From Microbacterium sp. SS28 (GTDB lineage Bacteria; Actinomycetota; Actinomycetes; Actinomycetales; Microbacteriaceae): 64,000 bases of DNA. The stretch covers positions 1-64,000 of the forward strand of contig NZ_JAKWJP010000006.1 of assembly GCF_022761035.1 (NCBI RefSeq), in the 5' to 3' direction. The position numbers and the translations under genes are program-made. How positions within the stretch are numbered: the first letter of the stretch is position 1; each line of letters begins with the position of its first letter. This document shows positions 45,393 through 53,223 of this stretch, in pieces. The notes below the pieces were generated by a model, which worked only from the letters and a program-made list of their open reading frames with translations, was not told the DNA's origin and did not search any database.

Positions 45393-46309
45393 GAGGCCTC
45401 CTCGATGAGTCGGGATGCCGGCTCCTCCGGTCCCACCCAGTGCACGCCGTCGTAGCGGCGGAACCACGAGACCTGCCGGCGCGCGTAGCGACGCGTCAGC
45501 TGCTGCGTCTGGGCGATCGCCTCTGCTTCGTCGATCTCGCCGGTCAGCTCGGCGAGCGCCTGCGCGTACCCGATCGCGCGCCGCGCCGTCACGCCGTCCT
45601 CGAGCCCGCGCGGGCGCAGCGCCGCAACCTCGTCGAGGAGCCCGTCGCGCCACATGCCCCCGACTCGCGCGTCGAGGCGCACCACGAGCTCGTCGCGCGG
45701 CACCTGCAGGCCGATGATCCGGGTGTCGGGATGCCACAGGACGGGTGCCTCCGGAAGAGCTGCGCCGTGCGTCGCGGCGCCCTGCTCGAGCACCTCCAGC
45801 GCACGCGCGATGCGCCGCCCGTTGCGCGGGTCGATGCGCGCGGCGGTCGCGGGATCGGCGTCCTGCAGGCGGGCGAAGAGCACTCCCGGCCCATGCTCGG
45901 CGAGCTCCGTCTCGATGCGCGCCCGCACGTCCGCGTCGCGCGGCGGGAAGCGGAAGTCGTAGAGGACGCTCGAGACGTACAGCCCCGAGCCGCCCACGAG
46001 CACGGCGTCGGCGCCGCGCCCGTGGATCTGCGTGATCGCGGTGCGCGCGGCATCCTGATACCAGGCGACCGCCGCGTCGTCGGTGACGTCCAGGACGTCG
46101 AACAGATGATGCGGGATGCCGCGCCGCTCGCTCTCGGGAAGCTTCGCCGTGCCGATGTCCATGCCGCGGTACAGCTGCATGGCGTCGGCGTTGACGACCT
46201 CGGCGGGCCGTCCGCGCGCCGCGAGAGCCTCGGCGAGGTCGAGCGACAGCGCCGTCTTGCCCGTGCCGGTCGCGCCGACGACGGCCCACAGGACCGGACC
46301 CGCCGCCAC
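45389..46309 (-). CDS. miaA: tRNA dimethylallyltransferase
   Basis: This 306-residue enzyme adds a dimethylallyl group to A37 of tRNAs reading U-starting codons. It has the P-loop VGATGTGKTALS, DAMQLYRGMDIGTAK and GGSGLYVSS. The GTG at 46307-46309 is chosen; it lies 5 bp past miaB's stop and gives the normal N-terminus. MiaB, the next enzyme in the pathway, is directly upstream. Confidence 0.96.
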   Translation of the reverse strand: MAAGPVLWAVVGATGTGKTALSLDLAEALAARGRPAEVVNADAMQLYRGMDIGTAKLPESERRGIPHHLFDVLDVTDDAAVAWYQDAARTAITQIHGRGADAVLVGGSGLYVSSVLYDFRFPPRDADVRARIETELAEHGPGVLFARLQDADPATAARIDPRNGRRIARALEVLEQGAATHGAALPEAPVLWHPDTRIIGLQVPRDELVVRLDARVGGMWRDGLLDEVAALRPRGLEDGVTARRAIGYAQALAELTGEIDEAEAIAQTQQLTRRYARRQVSWFRRYDGVHWVGPEEPASRLIEEAS

Positions 46310-46314
46310 GGGGG

Positions 46315-47877
46315 TCAGACGCCGATGCGGAGGGTGGGGAGCCCGAGCGAGACGGCGCGCTTCTCGCCCGCTGAGCCTGCCGGATCGCCTGCCGGGGCGG
46401 GGACGGCGCACGACTCGGCCAGCGAGCGGTCCCACGCATCGCCCGCACGGGTGCGGCGGATCCGCAGCGGCGCGCCGTCGGTGGAGTCCGCGAGCAGGTG
46501 GAAGGGCGCCGCGTGGGTCACCGTGACGCTCACGACATCACCGGGGCGCGGGACGGCCGATCCCACGGGCACCTCGAAGTGCACGAGCCGGTTGTCCTCC
46601 GCGCGGCCCGTGAGGCGGTGGGTCTCGGCGTCCTTCTTGCCCTCGCCCATCGAGACGAGCACCTGCAGCTCGCGGCCGAGCTGCCGCTCGTTCTCCTCGA
46701 GCGAGATGCGATCCTGGAGCGCCGCGAGGCGCTCGAAGCGCTCCTGCACGACGGCCTTCGGCACCTGGTCGGGCATCGTCGCGGCGGGCGTGCCCTCGCG
46801 GATCGAGTACTGGAATGTGAAGGCGCTCGAGAACCGCGACGCCTCGACGACCCGCATCGTCTCCTCGAAGTCCTCGTCGGTCTCGCCGGGGAAGCCCACG
46901 ATGATGTCGGTCGTGATCGCGGCATCCGGCATCTTCTCCCGCACGCGGTCGAGGATGCCGAGGAATCGGTCGCTCCGGTAGGAGCGGCGCATCGCCTTGA
47001 GAATGCGGTCGCTGCCGGACTGCAGCGGCATGTGCAGCTGAGGCATGACGGCGGGCGTCTCGGCCATCGCGTCGATGACGTCGTCGGTGAAGGCCGCGGG
47101 GTGCGGGCTCGTGAAGCGGATGCGCTCGAGCCCTGGGATCTCGCCGGCGGCGCGAAGGAGCTTGCCGAACGCCTGCCGGTCGCCGAACTCGACGCCGTAC
47201 GAGTTGACGTTCTGGCCGAGCAGCGTGACCTCGACGGCGCCGTCTTCGACGAGCAGGCGGATCTCGTTCAGGATGTCGCCGGGGCGGCGGTCCTTCTCCT
47301 TGCCGCGCAGGCTCGGGACGATGCAGAACGTGCACGTGTTGTTGCAGCCGACCGAGATCGACACCCAGCCGCTGTAGATCGAGTCGCGCTTGGTGGGCAG
47401 CGTCGAGGGGAAGGTCTCGAGCGACTCGAGGATCTCGAGTTCGGCCTCGTCATTGTGGCGCGCCCGCTCGAGCAGGCTCGGCAGCGACCCCATGTTGTGC
47501 GTGCCGAAGACGACGTCGACCCAGGGGGCCTTGTCGAGGACGGTCTGCTTGTCCATCTGCGCGAGGCACCCGCCGACGGCGATCTGCATGCCCTCGTGGT
47601 GGTCCTTGCGGCCCTTGAGGTGCCCGAGCGTGCCGTAGAGCTTGCCGGCGGCGTTGTCACGTACGGCGCACGTGTTGATGACGACGACGTCGGCCTCTTC
47701 GCCGGCCGTCGCGCGCAGGTACCCCGCGCTCTCGAGCGAGCCTGAGAGCCGCTCCGAGTCGTGCACGTTCATCTGACAGCCGAACGTGCGCACTTCGTAC
47801 GTGCGCGCCCGCCCGTCGCGGCCTGTCGCCGCGGGCGAGAGCGCGATGAGCGTCGGTGAGGAAGAGGGGGAAGACAT
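46315..47877 (-). CDS. miaB: tRNA-2-methylthio-N6-dimethylallyladenosine synthase
   Basis: This 520-residue radical-SAM enzyme adds a methylthio group to i6A37. The N-terminal iron-sulfur cluster cysteines are in TFGCQMN, INTCAVRD and VGGCLAQ; the radical-SAM cluster is CNNTCTFC. A TRAM domain (about 380-450) binds tRNA, and a variable tail follows. A TAGAAT -10 (47887-47892) is 9 nt before the ATG, so the mRNA has almost no leader. Confidence 0.97.
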   Translation of the reverse strand: MSSPSSSPTLIALSPAATGRDGRARTYEVRTFGCQMNVHDSERLSGSLESAGYLRATAGEEADVVVINTCAVRDNAAGKLYGTLGHLKGRKDHHEGMQIAVGGCLAQMDKQTVLDKAPWVDVVFGTHNMGSLPSLLERARHNDEAELEILESLETFPSTLPTKRDSIYSGWVSISVGCNNTCTFCIVPSLRGKEKDRRPGDILNEIRLLVEDGAVEVTLLGQNVNSYGVEFGDRQAFGKLLRAAGEIPGLERIRFTSPHPAAFTDDVIDAMAETPAVMPQLHMPLQSGSDRILKAMRRSYRSDRFLGILDRVREKMPDAAITTDIIVGFPGETDEDFEETMRVVEASRFSSAFTFQYSIREGTPAATMPDQVPKAVVQERFERLAALQDRISLEENERQLGRELQVLVSMGEGKKDAETHRLTGRAEDNRLVHFEVPVGSAVPRPGDVVSVTVTHAAPFHLLADSTDGAPLRIRRTRAGDAWDRSLAESCAVPAPAGDPAGSAGEKRAVSLGLPTLRIGV

Positions 47878-47886
47878 GATGGGGAT

Positions 47887-47892
47887 ATTCTA
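47887..47892 (-). promoter_or_regulatory. -10 box of miaB operon
   Basis: On the minus strand TAGAAT sits 9 nt before the miaB ATG. The 5' leader would be about 2-3 nt, so translation is probably leaderless. Confidence 0.5.
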
Positions 47893-47937
47893 CGAGCCGC
47901 GACCCGAGGGGGATCTGTGGACGGTCCCCACGCCCAC

Positions 47938-47965
47938 TCCACGCGGCGCTGACGCGCCGCGCGGA
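47938..47965 (-). terminator. Terminator after phosphotransferase gene
   Basis: TCCACGCGGCG-CTGA-CGCGCCGCGCGGA forms a long near-perfect stem, enclosed by CCCACGC/GCGTGGG arms. It lies 35 bp past the stop of the phosphotransferase and upstream of the miaB promoter, so it would separate the two units. Confidence 0.55.
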
Positions 47966-47999
47966 GCCTCGGGGCGCGTGGGCCCGGCCGCTCCGCCGG

Positions 48000-48992
48000 T
48001 CAGCGGGCGGGAGCCGTCGCCTCGAGGATCTGGAGGGCGTGCTCGATGTTCGCGCGCGCTGTCGCCTCGTGCCCCGCCGTCCAGTCGCCTTCGTAGCCGC
48101 GGATCGTCGGCTCGCTCGCGAGGATGAGCGAGAAGTAGAGGCGGTACAGCCGCAGGCGGATCTCTCCCGTCGGTGACGAGAGCTCCCGGGCGAGGTCGCC
48201 CCTGGCCTCGGCGTCTCCGAAGAGCACGTCCGCGTCAGGCGCGCCCGTCGCGAACTGATCCGTGCCGACGACCTCGAGGATCGGATCGCCCCACACGGTG
48301 CGCTCCGTGTCGATGACCCCGACGATCTCGAGGGTCTCGGGGTCGACGAAGATGTTCCCCTCCCACAGATCCGTGTGGACGATGCGAGGATGTGTGACCG
48401 CCCCGAGCGCGCCGGAGTGGGTCGCGAGCACCGCGCGAGCGCGGGCCGCGGGGAGTTCCACCTGCCACCGCTCCGCGTCGGCGAGAACGGCTTCGACCAT
48501 GAGCCGGAACGCCGCGCTCCATGTGTCCGCGGCGAGCCCCGCCTGGGCTGCCGGGTAGCCGAAGGCCGGCGCGGGCTCCTGCGCGATGCACGCCATGACG
48601 GCACCCAGGTTGCGCCGCACCGTCGCCGTCGCCGTCTCATCGAGCTCGAGCGAGAGCCACGGCGTTCCCGGGAGGTGGTCCGCGACGACGATGTCCGCGT
48701 CGAGGATGCTCCGCGTGAAGTCTGTGTGCAGCACCTCGGGAACGGGCACGCCCGTCGATGCGAGCATCCGGTAGGTCAGCGCTTCGGTGGCGAGCAGTCC
48801 CCGCTCGTAGGTGAACAGACGGGTCGCGTCGGCGCCGACGATCTTGGCCACGGCACGCCGACCATCCGTGAACGTCACCCGGTACGCCGTCGCGAACATG
48901 CCGCCGGTCAGCGGCTCCAGCGAATCGACGGACCCCAGGGGCTCGAGAACCGAGGAGAGGAGTGTCTCGTCCACGACGAACTTGGTCAGCAC
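48000..48992 (-). CDS. Aminoglycoside phosphotransferase-family kinase
   Basis: This 330-residue protein has the protein-kinase-like APH fold. The catalytic loop is RIVHTDLWEGNIF with the essential aspartate, followed by the metal-binding VGVIDTERTVWGDP. The N-lobe has LTGGMFATAYRV and the lysine in AVAKIVG. Members phosphorylate small molecules such as aminoglycosides, homoserine or fructosamines; the substrate is unknown and drug resistance should not be assumed. The GTG start (48990-48992) lies 6 nt after a -10 TAGGGT, fitting a leaderless mRNA. Confidence 0.88.
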   Translation of the reverse strand: MLTKFVVDETLLSSVLEPLGSVDSLEPLTGGMFATAYRVTFTDGRRAVAKIVGADATRLFTYERGLLATEALTYRMLASTGVPVPEVLHTDFTRSILDADIVVADHLPGTPWLSLELDETATATVRRNLGAVMACIAQEPAPAFGYPAAQAGLAADTWSAAFRLMVEAVLADAERWQVELPAARARAVLATHSGALGAVTHPRIVHTDLWEGNIFVDPETLEIVGVIDTERTVWGDPILEVVGTDQFATGAPDADVLFGDAEARGDLARELSSPTGEIRLRLYRLYFSLILASEPTIRGYEGDWTAGHEATARANIEHALQILEATAPAR

Positions 48993-48998
48993 CCCGTC

Positions 48999-49004
48999 AC
49001 CCTA
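48999..49004 (-). promoter_or_regulatory. -10 box of phosphotransferase gene
   Basis: TAGGGT on the minus strand, 6 nt before the GTG start. No ribosome site is seen, so the transcript is probably leaderless. Confidence 0.55.
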
Positions 49005-49116
49005 GGGCACATCGGCGGGCCGGCCGGTGCGGCGCGGCGCTCCTCGACGCGCGCCGCAATCCGGTGCCCCACCTCAGTGCCCGTCGCCGCCCCGCCGCCT
49101 GCGCCGAGCCTCCGCA

Positions 49117-49824
49117 CTACTCGAAGCGGACGCCGCTGCTCCCCCGCGCCGTCTCCTCGAGCGCCTGCCGCGCGACGTCGTGGGCGAGCGAGCCGCCGTA
49201 ACCCCGGCGGGCGAGCTGACCCGCGAGACGGCGGAGGGCGGCATCCCGCTCGACCGACGCGAACGAGCGCGCCTTCGACCGCGCGAACTCGAGAGCCCGC
49301 TCCCGATCGTCGTCGGGGAGGGCGAGCAGCGCCGCGTCGGCCACGTCGCGCGGAATGCGCCGTTTGGCCAGGGACTGCGCGATGACACGTCTGCCCTGGC
49401 CCTTGCGGTCGAGGCCCACGTGGACGACCTGCTCGGCGAGCGCGGCGTCGTCGAGGTAGCCGCGCTCTTCGAAGCGCGTCAGGATCTCGTCGATCTCGGC
49501 GTCGTCGAGCTGCGCGGCCACGAGGACGTCGCGCGCCTCGGCGATCGAGAGCGACCGGCCTCGCAGCTTCTTGAGCAGCGTCTTCTCGGCGAACTCCGAT
49601 CCCGACGGGGCTTCGGGCTGCTGCCGAGCAGCGCGGCGCTGCTCGGTCTGCTGTGCGACAGTCCGCTCACTGGACTGTTCACTCGAAGCCGGCTCGTCGG
49701 CCCACGTCGAGTTCCAGTCCGTCGGGCGCTGCGGCGCGCCTCCGAAGAGAGGGATGACGGGGGCGAGCCCTTCCGCATCACCCGAGGGAGTGCCCCCGGG
49801 CTCGCCCTCGTCTTCGCTATGCAT
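49117..49824 (-). CDS. recX: Recombination regulator RecX
   Basis: This 235-residue protein has an unusually long, disordered, acidic/glutamine-rich N-terminus (about 1-75) and then the three-helix RecX repeats (LLKKLRGRSLSIAEARDVL, LTRFEERGYLDD, AQSLAKRRIPRD). RecX limits RecA filament growth. It lies 33 bp after recA on the same strand and is expected to be made by read-through from the SOS-controlled recA promoter. Confidence 0.94.
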   Translation of the reverse strand: MHSEDEGEPGGTPSGDAEGLAPVIPLFGGAPQRPTDWNSTWADEPASSEQSSERTVAQQTEQRRAARQQPEAPSGSEFAEKTLLKKLRGRSLSIAEARDVLVAAQLDDAEIDEILTRFEERGYLDDAALAEQVVHVGLDRKGQGRRVIAQSLAKRRIPRDVADAALLALPDDDRERALEFARSKARSFASVERDAALRRLAGQLARRGYGGSLAHDVARQALEETARGSSGVRFE

Positions 49825-49857
49825 AGCTCGCCCCGGTTGTTGAGCGACGTCGAAACA

Positions 49858-50907
49858 TCACGCCGGGCGGCGCTTGGCGAGCTCGTCCTCGGCGGGAGCG
49901 GCATCGCGCGGCACGCCGATGCCGAGCTTCGCCTTGATCTTCGATTCGATGTCGGCGGCGACGTCCTCGTTCTTGAGCAGGAAGTTGCGCGCGTTCTCCT
50001 TGCCCTGCCCGAGCTGCTCGCCGTCGTAGGTGTACCAGGCGCCGGACTTCTTGACGATGGCGTGCTCGACACCGAAGTCGATGAGGCTGCCCTCGCGGGA
50101 GATGCCGACGCCGTAGAGGATGTCGAACTCGGCCTGCTTGAACGGCGGCGCCATCTTGTTCTTGACGACCTTGACGCGCGTGCGGTTTCCGACGGCTTCG
50201 GCACCGTCCTTGAGCGTCTCGATGCGGCGGATGTCGAGACGCACCGACGCGTAGAACTTCAGCGCCTTGCCGCCGGCGGTCGTCTCGGGCGAGCCGAAGA
50301 ACACGCCAATCTTCTCGCGCAGCTGGTTGATGAAGATCATCGTGGTGTTCGTCTGGTTGAGACCACCCGTGAGCTTGCGGAGCGCCTGCGACATGAGTCG
50401 GGCCTGCAGACCGACGTGCGAGTCGCCCATCTCACCCTCGATCTCGGCCTTCGGCACGAGAGCCGCGACGGAGTCGATCACGACGAGGTCGATGGCGCCC
50501 GAGCGCACGAGCATGTCGGCGATCTCGAGCGCCTGCTCACCCGTGTCGGGCTGCGAGACGAGAAGCTGATCGATGTCGACACCGAGCTTCTGCGCGTAGT
50601 CGGGGTCGAGCGCGTGCTCCGCGTCGATGAAGGCGGCGATGCCGCCCGCGCGCTGCACGTTCGCGATCGCGTGCAGCGTCAGGGTCGTCTTGCCCGACGA
50701 CTCCGGGCCGTAGATCTCGATGATGCGGCCGCGCGGAAGACCGCCGATGCCGAGCGCGACGTCGAGTGCGATGGAGCCGGTCGGGATGACCTCGACGGGA
50801 GCGCGCTCGTCGCTGCCGAGGCGCATGACCGAGCCTTTTCCGAACTGCCGGTCGATCTGGGCGAGGGCCGATTCGAGGGCCTTCTCGCGGTCAACGGGTG
50901 AGGGCAT
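49858..50907 (-). CDS. recA: Recombinase RecA
   Basis: This 349-residue recombinase has Walker A GPESSGKT at residues 67-74, the Walker B strand LVVIDSVAALVP, and loop L2 (FFGSPETTAGGKALKFYASVR) intact. It forms filaments on single-stranded DNA, drives strand exchange and triggers LexA cleavage. The ATG at 50905-50907 has AAGGAG well placed; the in-frame ATG six codons upstream covers that site. An SOS box lies about 230 bp upstream, implying a 5' UTR of around 200 nt. Confidence 0.98.
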   Translation of the reverse strand: MPSPVDREKALESALAQIDRQFGKGSVMRLGSDERAPVEVIPTGSIALDVALGIGGLPRGRIIEIYGPESSGKTTLTLHAIANVQRAGGIAAFIDAEHALDPDYAQKLGVDIDQLLVSQPDTGEQALEIADMLVRSGAIDLVVIDSVAALVPKAEIEGEMGDSHVGLQARLMSQALRKLTGGLNQTNTTMIFINQLREKIGVFFGSPETTAGGKALKFYASVRLDIRRIETLKDGAEAVGNRTRVKVVKNKMAPPFKQAEFDILYGVGISREGSLIDFGVEHAIVKKSGAWYTYDGEQLGQGKENARNFLLKNEDVAADIESKIKAKLGIGVPRDAAPAEDELAKRRPA

Positions 50908-51122
50908 GGCGTGCTCCTTCTGCACTCTGTCCGCGGTCGGCGCTGCCGCTCACGGAGACTCTGTCGCCTGTAGGCTGTCGGGCTCCGCCCTGGATAGGAC
51001 GGGTGATGCGACAAGGCGTGAGGTGTCGTTCGACGTGTTCCACGCTAGGGAGGGGCTCCGACATCCGTCATCGCTCCTTCTGCTGCCGTGGACAGACACG
51101 TCCTCGATACCTGCTGTGCAGA
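50908..51122 (-). other. Long recA 5' leader
   Basis: Between the predicted recA -10 and the recA ATG lie about 215 bp with no gene. Beyond the ribosome site AAGGAG I see no clear motif or stable perfect hairpin by eye. Confidence 0.4.
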
Positions 51123-51152
51123 AGACTATGCGTTCATCGAACACTCATTCGA
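51123..51152 (-). promoter_or_regulatory. recA promoter with SOS box
   Basis: The palindrome TCGAAC-ACTC-ATTCGA (51137-51152) fits the actinobacterial LexA box TCGAAC-N4-GTTCGA with one mismatch. On the minus strand it covers the -35 region of a -10 TAGTCT (51123-51128). LexA bound here would block recA. The lexA promoter has a related 16-bp site. Confidence 0.7.
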
Positions 51153-51154
51153 AT

Positions 51155-51329
51155 GACACGCCGCGAAGCGGCTCCACCAGGTTCCTGAGTAGCGCCGCGA
51201 AGCGCCGCGTATCGAAGGGCGATAGGACACGCCGCGAAGCGGCTCCACCCGGTTCCTGAGTAGCGCCGCGCAGCGCCGCGTATCGAAGGGCGATAAGACA
51301 CGCCGCGAAGCGCCGCGCACCGAAGGGCT
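51155..51329. repeat. 71-bp tandem repeat upstream of recA
   Basis: Units starting GACACGCCGCGAAGCG begin at 51155, 51226 and 51297, each 71 bp apart; the third is truncated. Each unit has GC-rich direct and inverted elements (GCCGCGAAGCGGC, AGCGCCGCGAAGCGCCGC). Because 71 is not a multiple of three, it is not a coding repeat. It begins 2 bp after the SOS box, between DUF3046 and the recA promoter. Confidence 0.85.
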
Positions 51330-51364
51330 GGAAGCACGCCGGCCGCGGCGCGATCGATGCGGGA

Positions 51365-51589
51365 TCAGCTGCGACGCGGCTCGAGGCGTCCTGCGCCGTA
51401 GCGGCGGTCCAGCGGGACGTCGGCCTCTGCGCACAGCGCGAGCCACACGTCGCGCGGCGGAACGCCGGCGGCGATCGCCTGCGCCGCCGTCCGATCACCG
51501 ACCCCGGGCAGCGCGAGGTCTACCAGGAGAGCGCTCGCGCGAGGCCCGAACTCGGCCGCGACGGCACGCTCGAACTCACTGCGACGCAT
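51365..51589 (-). CDS. DUF3046 family protein
   Basis: This 74-residue protein starts MRRSEFERAVAAEFG and has LPGVGDRTAAQAIAAGVPPRDVW, the DUF3046 pattern. Function is unknown; it is a constant neighbour upstream of recA in actinobacteria. It is separated from recA by the tandem repeat and SOS promoter, so it is not in the same SOS unit. Confidence 0.9.
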   Translation of the reverse strand: MRRSEFERAVAAEFGPRASALLVDLALPGVGDRTAAQAIAAGVPPRDVWLALCAEADVPLDRRYGAGRLEPRRS

Positions 51590-51619
51590 GTGTGAAGGTT
51601 CCTCAGCTCCGTCGAAGGC

Positions 51620-51937
51620 TCAGCGCAGTGAGAGCTCGACCTGAAGATCGGATTCGAGGCCCGCGAGGTCGTCGGGAACGACATCCGGGAACGTCTGCAT
51701 ACCCTCGAGCACGGAGATGCGGTCGCCCACTTCGCGCATGATGGTCGAGATGGGAACGTCGAGCGCATCGGCGACGGAGGCCAGGATCTCGCTCGAGGCC
51801 TCCTTCTGCCCGCGCTCGACCTCACTGAGGTAGCCGAGGGCGACACTCGCGCGGCCTGCGACCTGACGCAGCGTGCGGCCCTTCTGGAGGCGGAAGTCAC
51901 GCAGGACCTCGCCGATCTCGTGCCGAACCAGGATCAT
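51620..51937 (-). CDS. clgR: ClgR-like XRE-family transcriptional regulator
   Basis: This 105-residue regulator has an XRE HTH (LRQVAGRASVALGYLSEVERGQKEAS) near the N-terminus and a short C-terminal tail ending in small hydrophobic residues, a feature linked in ClgR to Clp-protease turnover. ClgR activates clp and other protein-quality genes in actinobacteria and lies between recA and cinA/pgsA, as here. The symbol is inferred from sequence and position. Confidence 0.82.
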   Translation of the reverse strand: MILVRHEIGEVLRDFRLQKGRTLRQVAGRASVALGYLSEVERGQKEASSEILASVADALDVPISTIMREVGDRISVLEGMQTFPDVVPDDLAGLESDLQVELSLR

Positions 51938-52101
51938 GCGAGCCCCCTCTTCCCCTCAGCAGTCGTCCGGGTGGACAACGGTACAACATCGACTACGGCC
52001 AATCTAATCCCGCGCGCTGGATAACGGGTGGGAATCGCGGAATGTAACCGTCCCGAAACGGACTTCATTCCCGCCCGACGCATACGTGTCACATTCGGGT
52101 C
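51938..52101. other. Intergenic region upstream of clgR
   Basis: About 164 bp, relatively AT-richer than its surroundings. A minus-strand TAGATT is a possible -10 for clgR, but no -35 is convincing. No gene is seen. Confidence 0.35.
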
Positions 52102-52647
52102 TCAAAGGGCCTCGAGCGCCGTCCGCACGGCCAGCCTGACGGTCTCAGCCCGGATCTGCTCGCGCGTGCCCTTCAGCTCGAGCGACTCGACGCGCGTGCC
52201 GAGAGGCGTCGCGACACCGATGTGGACGGTTCCGACCGGCTGCCCGTCGGGTGAGTCGGGGCCCGCGATGCCCGTCGTGGAGATGCCGACGTCGCAGGGG
52301 GCGTCATCGTGCCCGAGTCGCACGCGGACTCCCTCGGCCATCTGGCGCGCGACGCGCGGATGCACGGGGCCGTGCGCGTCGAGCAGTGTCACATCGACAC
52401 CGAGGAGGGTGTGCTTGAGCTCGGTCGCGTAGGCGACGATCCCGCCGCGGACGACCGCGGAGGCCCCCGGCACGCTGACGAGGTCGGCCACGACGAGGCC
52501 ACCTGTCAGGGACTCCGCGATGCCCACCGTCCAGCCGAGCTCGGAGAGCCGGTCGAGCAGCCGCTCCGAGTCCGTGCGGCGTGCGCGCTGGAGGGTCACC
52601 TCCAGCTCGTCGGGGAGGCCGCCTTGCGCGGCCTCGTGATCGCTCAC
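52102..52647 (-). CDS. cinA: CinA-family nicotinamide-nucleotide amidohydrolase domain protein
   Basis: This 181-residue protein is the stand-alone C-terminal CinA domain: GWTVGIAESLTGGLV, VRGGIVAYATELKHTLLGV and DVGISTTGIAGPDSP. The family hydrolyses NMN in pyridine-nucleotide salvage; the N-terminal MoCF-like domain of full CinA is absent. The GTG at 52645-52647 overlaps the pgsA stop (GTGA). Confidence 0.93.
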   Translation of the reverse strand: MSDHEAAQGGLPDELEVTLQRARRTDSERLLDRLSELGWTVGIAESLTGGLVVADLVSVPGASAVVRGGIVAYATELKHTLLGVDVTLLDAHGPVHPRVARQMAEGVRVRLGHDDAPCDVGISTTGIAGPDSPDGQPVGTVHIGVATPLGTRVESLELKGTREQIRAETVRLAVRTALEAL

Positions 52648-53222
52648 GACGTGCTCCCGCGCTTCTGCGCGCGGGCGGCGCGCCGCTCGCTCACGACCAC
52701 GTCGATGCCGCTCGTGATCGTGAGGATCACCGCGATCGTCATCGTGATGCCGTTGACCCACCAGATCCACTCGCCCACGAGCGTCCACAGCGGGAGGAGG
52801 GCGAGCGAGAGCGCCACGCCCTGCGCGAGGGTCTTGAGCTTGCCCATCCACGCCGCCGCGAGCACGTGGTCGCTCACGACCATGAAGCGGTAGACCGTGA
52901 TGCCGATCTCGCGGATGAGGACGATGATCGTGACCCACCACGGGAGTTCGCCCAGGATCGAGAGTCCGATGAAGGCGAACCCCGTGAGCACCTTGTCGGC
53001 GATCGGGTCGAGGAGCTTGCCGAGGTCCGTGACGATGTCGTTGCGGCGGGCGATCCAGCCGTCGATGCCGTCCGTCGCGATCGCGACGATGAACAGCACC
53101 GCCGCCCACCAGCGCAGCGGGCCGTCGGCGCCGCCATCCGCGAGGAGCATCCAGAGGAACACCGGAGCGCACAGGATGCGCACGATCGTGATGGCGTTCG
53201 GCAGCTGGCGTGGAATCGCCAT
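52644..53222 (-). CDS. pgsA: CDP-diacylglycerol-glycerol-3-phosphate 3-phosphatidyltransferase
   Basis: This 192-residue membrane enzyme commits lipid synthesis to phosphatidylglycerol. The CDP-alcohol phosphotransferase signature is complete: DGIDGWIAR, then LGKLLDPIAD. About five membrane spans are visible. It starts 2 bp after ftsK ends, and overlaps cinA at its own end, giving a tight ftsK-pgsA-cinA unit. Confidence 0.94.
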   Translation of the reverse strand: MAIPRQLPNAITIVRILCAPVFLWMLLADGGADGPLRWWAAVLFIVAIATDGIDGWIARRNDIVTDLGKLLDPIADKVLTGFAFIGLSILGELPWWVTIIVLIREIGITVYRFMVVSDHVLAAAWMGKLKTLAQGVALSLALLPLWTLVGEWIWWVNGITMTIAVILTITSGIDVVVSERRAARAQKRGSTS

Positions 53223-53223
53223 G

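Noticed and set aside
48000..48992. Aminoglycoside resistance gene
   Set aside because: The APH fold is shared with many housekeeping small-molecule kinases; nothing in the sequence indicates an antibiotic substrate.
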